NCBI GenBank assembly: GCA_022578605.1
Contig: MU394091.1
Coordinates: 124,001 to 188,000, forward strand
Source: Camillea tinctor
Taxonomy: Eukaryota; Ascomycota; Sordariomycetes; Xylariales; Xylariaceae
Direction of reading: 5' to 3'
DNA length: 64,000 bases
The position numbers and the translations under genes are program-made. The notes under the pieces are model-generated. The model made no database searches, was not told the origin of the DNA, and saw only the letters and a list, made by a program, of their open reading frames with translations. Positions 58,304 to 64,000 of the stretch are shown in pieces (the first letter of the stretch is position 1; the number at the start of each line of letters is the position of its first letter).

Positions 58304-61200
58304 TGCTTGGGTAGTAGGTTTGTCGTATGTAGTGATATAAATCTACCCTCGGGTAGGATAGTAAAGCGTTGAGGCGGCGGGGTCGTTCGATGGATGCCCT
58401 GAGTTACGTAGGTAGACGCAACGCCCGCGACAGCCAAGTTTTTCCTCCGGGGATCCAAACAAGACGTTTCCTATCCTCTCTTTTCTTTTCTTTTTCCCCC
58501 CTTCTTTTTCCTTGCGTCCAAACCGGTCTGTCTCAGAGAGACCGCGCAATCACTGTAGCAGCAATGTATCCGTGCCCCTCTTGTACCAGTGTACCGAGGG
58601 TAGCTCTCTTTCGATATCGAGAGGCGGGATAAACACTTTGCGTCCGGGACCCAGGCACAGAAAAACCACCCGTATATATATTATTAGGTGGAGATAGTTC
58701 TTCCCGATGAATAGGATGGGAAATCCAGGAGCAATGAACAACTTTTTAAAAAGCGACAAACAGAAAAATAATTAACGAAACCGAGAGGAAAGTATAAGAA
58801 ACGAAGTAAAGAAAAGAAATAATGATGGTTAGAAGAAAAAGAATCCGAATCGCTCGGACCTCCCGCGGGCGCGATTACTATTGCCTATGGTAATTCATCC
58901 GAGGTAGAAGTTTTAGTTCAAGTATTAAGCTCAAACGTCTTTCAACCCCGGATTTTACCCCCCTTACAAGACCAGAAAGAAAACCAAGATCAGTAGAGTG
59001 ACAAAACCGGGACACACGGCCCAGACTGAGGCATGTGTGTAGTGTACTTGGGATCTATGAAACACAAGGTGTTTATACTAATCGAGCGCTCGTATCTTTA
59101 CTTCAATACCCCCCTTCTTTTTCATGATCGAGGAGGAATCCAAATTCTTCATGGTCAATAATTCAAAGCCATGCAATTCAACCCCACCGCAGCAAGAGAA
59201 AGACATATACACCCAGGTAGAGAGAAGTGTGGTGGTGCAGATGACAAGTGATGGGTGCTGCTGAAACAGTTCTGAGACGAAACATCCTCATCTCACCATT
59301 TCCCCCGCCATCTTCCAATGGCCAGCCTCTTTGACGGAACTAGGCTAAAGCCTACCACCACGATCCGCCACCATCATTTCACGTGTGCCAACAAGACAGG
59401 CCGGGGAGAGGGGAAGGAAGGGGGGTAAGAAGAAGAAACAAAGAAGAGATTTACGGTCGCCTCATCTTGGCGAACTTACTTACCTAGTTTGCGATGAGTC
59501 TGGTTTGATCTATGAACGGGGTAAGAAACTGCAGTAGATAGGGGGTGGACAATGAATCGCATTATCTATATACTCTTGCAGGATAGATAGATAAATACAC
59601 TAACCTAGATGGCTTATACCAGTATCTAGACAGCTATGTTGGGACCAACGCAACACCTCGCGCAACATAGAACTACGCAACATGACCTAAGGCTCAGCCC
59701 AGCGATCTACTACATAGATAATAGTAAGTGGCATTAATCGTAGATATTCTATATGCATAGACAGATAGTCACACGTAGGCATAACCTCTACGGCCTGATA
59801 ATTCTGGACAAAGAATCACCTCTGTCACATAATATACATAAAGATTATAATGTTCTCGTACCGATAAGGCAAGCATCTAACTACCGGCCCATATCAACAA
59901 CAGCAAACTCCGGCTCGCTTCTTACCATCGTCTAAACCCAGGAGGGGGGAAGGAGAGAGAGAGTTGTCTAGTATATACGCGCTAATATCAACATAAAGCC
60001 CGGTGAGAAGCCATAACTAATAAGTATTGTATCAATGTGGTGTGTATAATAATATGACAAGAGAGCGAGAGGAGAGGCCTCTAACTTAGAGGCATACATG
60101 TGTATCATGTGCAGATTATTTTCGTAGCTGGGTAGTACGTGATCGAAGCTGGTTGAATTTCTCTTGATTTAAGATCTTGTCACATGCCCTCTCCTTGATA
60201 TTGATCTACTGGCCTTGCCCTAGCACAAGCGAATCCGTAGAGAAGAGGGCACGGTGAGGCTAGATCAAAATCTCTCTTTAGTATGTAGATATGCTGTCTT
60301 ATCACCAGTTCAAGAACATCCATTTTCACATTTCCAAAATACCGAGAGTAATTATTTAACGTATTGTCAATCCCAAAGGGGCCCACGTTTATTTATAGAG
60401 CTAAAGAGATACCCTTGGCTATCTATATAGAAACCCAGGTTGTATATAGATATGCGCCAGGTGTAGGCAGGTAAATTGGTTATGCTCGTTTTGTTGAATG
60501 GAGTGTAGAATCGAAGAGGGGGTTTTGTCTTGATATTAAAAAGCATATACAAAAGGGTATGTATGGGTGTTGTTTAGGTCGCTTGCTAGTAAATCTTTGT
60601 CTTTCTCCTTTCGCCTCTTTTACTCCTTCTTTTCCCCCCCTCCCTTCTACCTGCTGCCATTCATATCGATGAATCCCGAGCTAGTCGAGTACGGGCATAG
60701 TAGATAATAGTTGGTAGTTGACATTCGTTCAGAAACGTGGGTTTCCTAAAATCAAAAAATCTTTCCCCTCCCTCGGTTTCCTCTTTTTCGCCCTTCCTCC
60801 TTTCTCAGAATAGTTGTTCGCATATGCTCAACTGAGCGTGAAGCGTAAAACTCGTCGAGAAACCGTTCATATGAATCGCCGGGTAGCCTCCTGGGGGAAC
60901 CCTTTCGTCATAGATCTCCTACCCTCATATCATACATCCTCCTCTTTTAAATCCGCTTGATATAATGGTTAAAAAAAAACGAAAATGAAAATAATGTGGG
61001 TTTTTCTATTGCACCGCCAACTTAATCAGAATATGGACATGTGCTATGCAAGGTATTCCCTTCAACCATCCCCTAACGCCGCTGGGCCAAGAGGCATTTG
61101 CTCACGAAATAAAAGAAAAAAAAATCATAACCGAAACAAGTATTTCTATGGAGAAGTTGTATATTCATTTATTCATTGGTTTTTTCTGTTGTTGTATGGC
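58304..61200. other. intergenic, no supportable gene
   Basis: Holds the promoter of the small secreted protein and the 3' UTR of the Mid2-like gene. Composition varies, with A-rich stretches near 58.8 kb and T-rich ones near 60.6-60.8 kb. No coding frame shows a domain or splice-supported extension. Confidence 0.5.
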
Positions 61201-62067
61201 TTAGAAGTTGGAAGCCGCATTGGTCTGAGTCGGCGCGTGATAGCTCTCGAGGGTGCTCTGGAAGGGGCTCCGGCTGCTGGCAGCGGGACCGCTGATCTCG
61301 CTCTTCTCGGCCGTGCCGGGGCCGCCGAATCCGCTTCCGTAGCTGACAAGCTCTTCGCTTTCCTCCGAGTTCCGTCTCTTGTTGCGGAGTCTCCAGATGA
61401 GCAGGCCACCAACCGCTAAGACGATGGCACCGCCTACACCGACACAAACACCGATGATGGTGTTGGTAGTTTGCTGGTTCGGGCCCGAAGAACTGCCAGA
61501 ACTGCTGCTTCCAGCCAACGTCGGGGTGGTGACAACTTCACTAGCAGTTGACGAGACCGATTCCTGACCATTGGCGCCCGTGTACGTGAACACGATCGTT
61601 CTCGTCGAGGTGCTCGGTTGAGCCGTAGTGCTAGCCTCGGTCGCTGAAGTAGTTTCGGCACCACTCGTAGTTGAACCTCCGGAACCACCGGAAGAGGTGG
61701 TGCTTGTCGGGCCATTGGTGCTAGTTGGCGTCGTCTGGGCAGTAGTAGGAGTGGTGGCCTGAGTGGTTTCAGTTGTGGGATTAGCTGTGGTAGCAGTAGT
61801 CGGGCTAGTGTTCTCTTCAGTCGTGGTCGCATCGGTAGTCTGAGCCGTCGAGGTGGCCGACGTTGTCTCCTCCGTCGTAGCAGTGGTAGCATCATTGGTG
61901 GAGGTAGTAGCAGCAGCAGCAGCAGTTGTCGTGTCTGGGTCGGCTGATGCTAGACTACCAAGCAGATCCTGCCGGGCGACCAGGCGGGTGTTCACCCATA
62001 CTGCCTGGCTGGCACTGCTAATGGACAGCGCCACCATGACCAGGTTAACAATGCGTGTTGAATGCAT
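61201..62067 (-). CDS. Mid2/mucin-like single-pass membrane protein
   Basis: Likely plasma-membrane, heavily O-mannosylated wall protein, comparable in layout to the Mid2/Wsc stress sensors. Single exon, 288 aa from the ATG at 62067; an upstream in-frame ATG at 62169 is ignored because the hydrophobic signal peptide (MHSTRIVNLVMVALSISSASQA) directly follows the inner one. A VARQ site could be a Kex2-type cut. Residues 45-195 are almost only Thr, Ser and Ala with Glu, then a TRTIVFTYTG segment. A transmembrane helix lies at about 203-228 (IIGVCVGVGGAIVLAVGG) followed by a basic stop-transfer RLRNKRR and a cytoplasmic tail of about 55 residues with EESEEL and Ser-rich stretches. There is no WSC cysteine domain. 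Function as a sensor is inferred from layout only. Confidence 0.78.
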   Translation of the reverse strand: MHSTRIVNLVMVALSISSASQAVWVNTRLVARQDLLGSLASADPDTTTAAAAATTSTNDATTATTEETTSATSTAQTTDATTTEENTSPTTATTANPTTETTQATTPTTAQTTPTSTNGPTSTTSSGGSGGSTTSGAETTSATEASTTAQPSTSTRTIVFTYTGANGQESVSSTASEVVTTPTLAGSSSSGSSSGPNQQTTNTIIGVCVGVGGAIVLAVGGLLIWRLRNKRRNSEESEELVSYGSGFGGPGTAEKSEISGPAASSRSPFQSTLESYHAPTQTNAASNF

Positions 62068-62684
62068 GATGGCGATGTAGAGGATTGGTGTAGAGTGTGT
62101 CCTCTGTAAGTTGAGGAGTTGAAAGGGAAATCTCCAAGATTGGACAGTGGTTCCCAGATGTAAGCGCAAATTAGCACTGGGGGTATGTGCTTGTTGTGTG
62201 CTGTATGGTGTGTAGTGTAGTGATTGTACACGCGGCCAGATAGGGGGGGTTTGTTATGAATCGCCGTTTCAATAACGAAGCTAAGATGGTAGATAGATAC
62301 CTAATGGAATTACTACTAGTTAGTAGTAAACCGGGAAAAGGCTTCGTAATTATGGGAAATAAGAAAGCCGAGATATAATATGGTGAAAGAAGGTATTGAT
62401 CTCGGATGAAATTTGTTTGGGGCGATGGGAATAAAAGGTAGAGGGTAGAGACGAGGCTCCTTCAGAGGAAAAACGAATGGCAGTGGGAATGGGAAGAAAA
62501 AAAAAAGAACGAATGGACAGGTTCAGAGTCGTGTGATGAGGGAAGGAGTTTTAATGAAGTGAGTGGTAGCATTGAGCAACGGATGAGGGAAGGGATGGCC
62601 TTGGGTGACCTCGTATTTTATTAGTCAATACAGCAACAAAAAGGGTGGGAACCCATCATCTGCAGGCAAAACAGTCAAGCTATT

Positions 62685-62717
62685 CTAAATCGGGACTAAA
62701 TCGGAACTAAATCGGGA
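62685..62717 (+). repeat. 11-bp tandem repeat x3
   Basis: Three copies of CTAAATCGGGA, the middle one with a single change (GGAA), followed by a truncated CTAA. Located about 620 bases upstream of the Mid2-like gene start. Confidence 0.85.
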
Positions 62718-63716
62718 CTAACCTGTCAGGTACCTTGGTACATACTGTGGGAGTGACCCTGTGCCCAGACTGTGGTCTTTGAGACCTGGCAGCCCTGGTA
62801 GGTATCCGGTGATCTCTTATTGGACAGGCCAGCTGCCAGCCGTGCGAATCTTTACTTATGTAGAATCTTTATGCAAAACAGCGAAGCTAAGAGCGGTGGG
62901 TATTGCATATTCTGGCGGTTTTTTGACGCGAGTGCGAGTCCTACGGTCAAATCAATAATTTGATAATTTTCATTTACTTTCTTCATCGGGTAACATCTTT
63001 AAAATCGTACCTACTTACATACAAAATCCATAATACTACCATAATACTCTAACCTAACATTGTTCGAGTTTCTTCTATGGGGTTTTATAGATGTAGTGTA
63101 CATGCCGAGCCTGACCTAACCTGACCTAAGGTAACCTATAATAATTGTACACTAAAAGGAATCCTGTGATCTTTTTAGAGTTTGTGATGGGCTTACCTTT
63201 TGTTTTTTGTCACCCGTTACCTTGCAAACCTGCCATTCGCCTTCACCCGAGGGATTGGATACTTTTACTGCTAGTGGGAGGGAGAAAGGCTTTTTTTTTC
63301 ATTGTCGCGGAAATAATAAACTTCCCGTTTACCGAACCTCACGTGGTAATCGAAGGTAAAATAACGCCTCCACTAAAAATAGGACGGTTCAACCTATGGA
63401 GTCTTTGTACAATACAAACGGTCGCTTTGTGCAGGCCCTTATCCTTTCTCTCACTCTCTGGTAGGTAACTTTACACCACGTTAATGAACGAATGATGAGT
63501 TAATTAATTACTATGCCGTATGCCTCCTCACCTTGATTTTCCCACTCTGTTTCACTGGTGGCAAATTCCACCATTTCATACAACACAGCACTACCACTAA
63601 AATGAATCAGGGCAATGGAAGTGGAGGGGGGGGGACCATGGCTTTCGAAGTGATCGATTGGCTGATGCGTTATGGGGGTTATGGGGAAAGAGATAATCAA
63701 TTCGTAGGGCAGCGTC

Positions 63717-63750
63717 ATCCATATCCATCATCCATCATCCATCATCCATC
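63717..63750 (+). repeat. ATCCATC tandem array
   Basis: Four to five heptamer units of ATCCATC, the first diverged. Non-coding. Confidence 0.85.
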
Positions 63751-64000
63751 TGTGGACGATCTGGCACTGCCAGCGCGTGGACTCTGCACCCAAGCTGCCA
63801 AGTGAAAGCAAGTAATCGGGATGTCGTCGCTCGCTCTTCCGAAAAGACGCTTTTCATTTATAATTACAACCCGAACCCGAACGTCCGTCCCCAAAGCCTC
63901 TCCTTTTTTCATGCATCTAAGTTATAACCTATTATGTATGTGGATTTGATTGACCTAACCTAGGTTAGTTCTTATGTGAGGTTAGGTTGACGGATCTACT

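Larger units (their letters stand above)
62068..64000. other. upstream and distal intergenic region
   Basis: The first kilobase is the promoter of the Mid2-like gene. No gene is supported up to the window end. Two short tandem arrays and an ACCTAGGT palindrome at 63958 are present, and ACCTAACCT-type words are dense at 63105-63135 and at the end. Confidence 0.5.

Overview
This is a window from a filamentous ascomycete nuclear genome (Pezizomycotina). Sordariomycetes is likely, but that is inference from the gene families. The signs are GT-AG introns of about 50-280 nt, often with a CTAAC-type branch site just upstream of the acceptor, and families typical of moulds: a cerato-platanin, an FlbC-type conidiation regulator, an AsaB-like oxidoreductase and a Mid2-like wall sensor. 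I found no rRNA, tRNA, CRISPR array or intact transposon. All gene models were spliced by hand from GT/AG sites, branch sites and reading phase.

Layout. 616-2096 (+): PHD-finger protein resembling the COMPASS subunit Spp1. 2097-11079: 9 kb with no supportable gene, containing simple repeats and a telomere-like G-rich patch. 11080-12075 (-): FlbC-like C2H2 factor in three exons. 12076-26151: 14 kb desert, with an AT-rich tract from about 23.4 to 26.1 kb and at most one doubtful micro-gene. 26152-27708 (-): secreted SGNH/CE2-like esterase, four exons. 30348-30887 (+): BLOC-1 subunit 2-like coiled-coil protein with an unusual leader. 33491-34468 (+): GC-rich AsaB-like oxidoreductase. 34851-37552 (-): choline/ethanolamine kinase. 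37553-44739: gene-poor. 44740-45368 (+): cerato-platanin. 47207-54594 (-): a giant protein of about 2443 residues with four PAM2-like motifs and a long coiled coil. 57114-58303 (-): five-exon small secreted four-cysteine protein built from very short exons. 61201-62067 (-): Ser/Thr-rich single-pass sensor-like protein.

The genes do not form an operon or an obvious metabolic cluster. They mix housekeeping functions (chromatin, lipid synthesis, organelle trafficking) with secreted or surface products (esterase, cerato-platanin, small cysteine protein, Mid2-like protein) that suit a plant- or litter-associated mould. The most interesting items are the giant PAM2/coiled-coil protein, whose layout recalls the Ustilago Upa2 endosomal mRNA-transport scaffold; a stopless 51-nt intron inside the catalytic motif of the kinase; an in-frame TGA upstream of the BLOC-1-like ORF; and strong enrichment of the palindrome ACCTAGGT in non-coding DNA.
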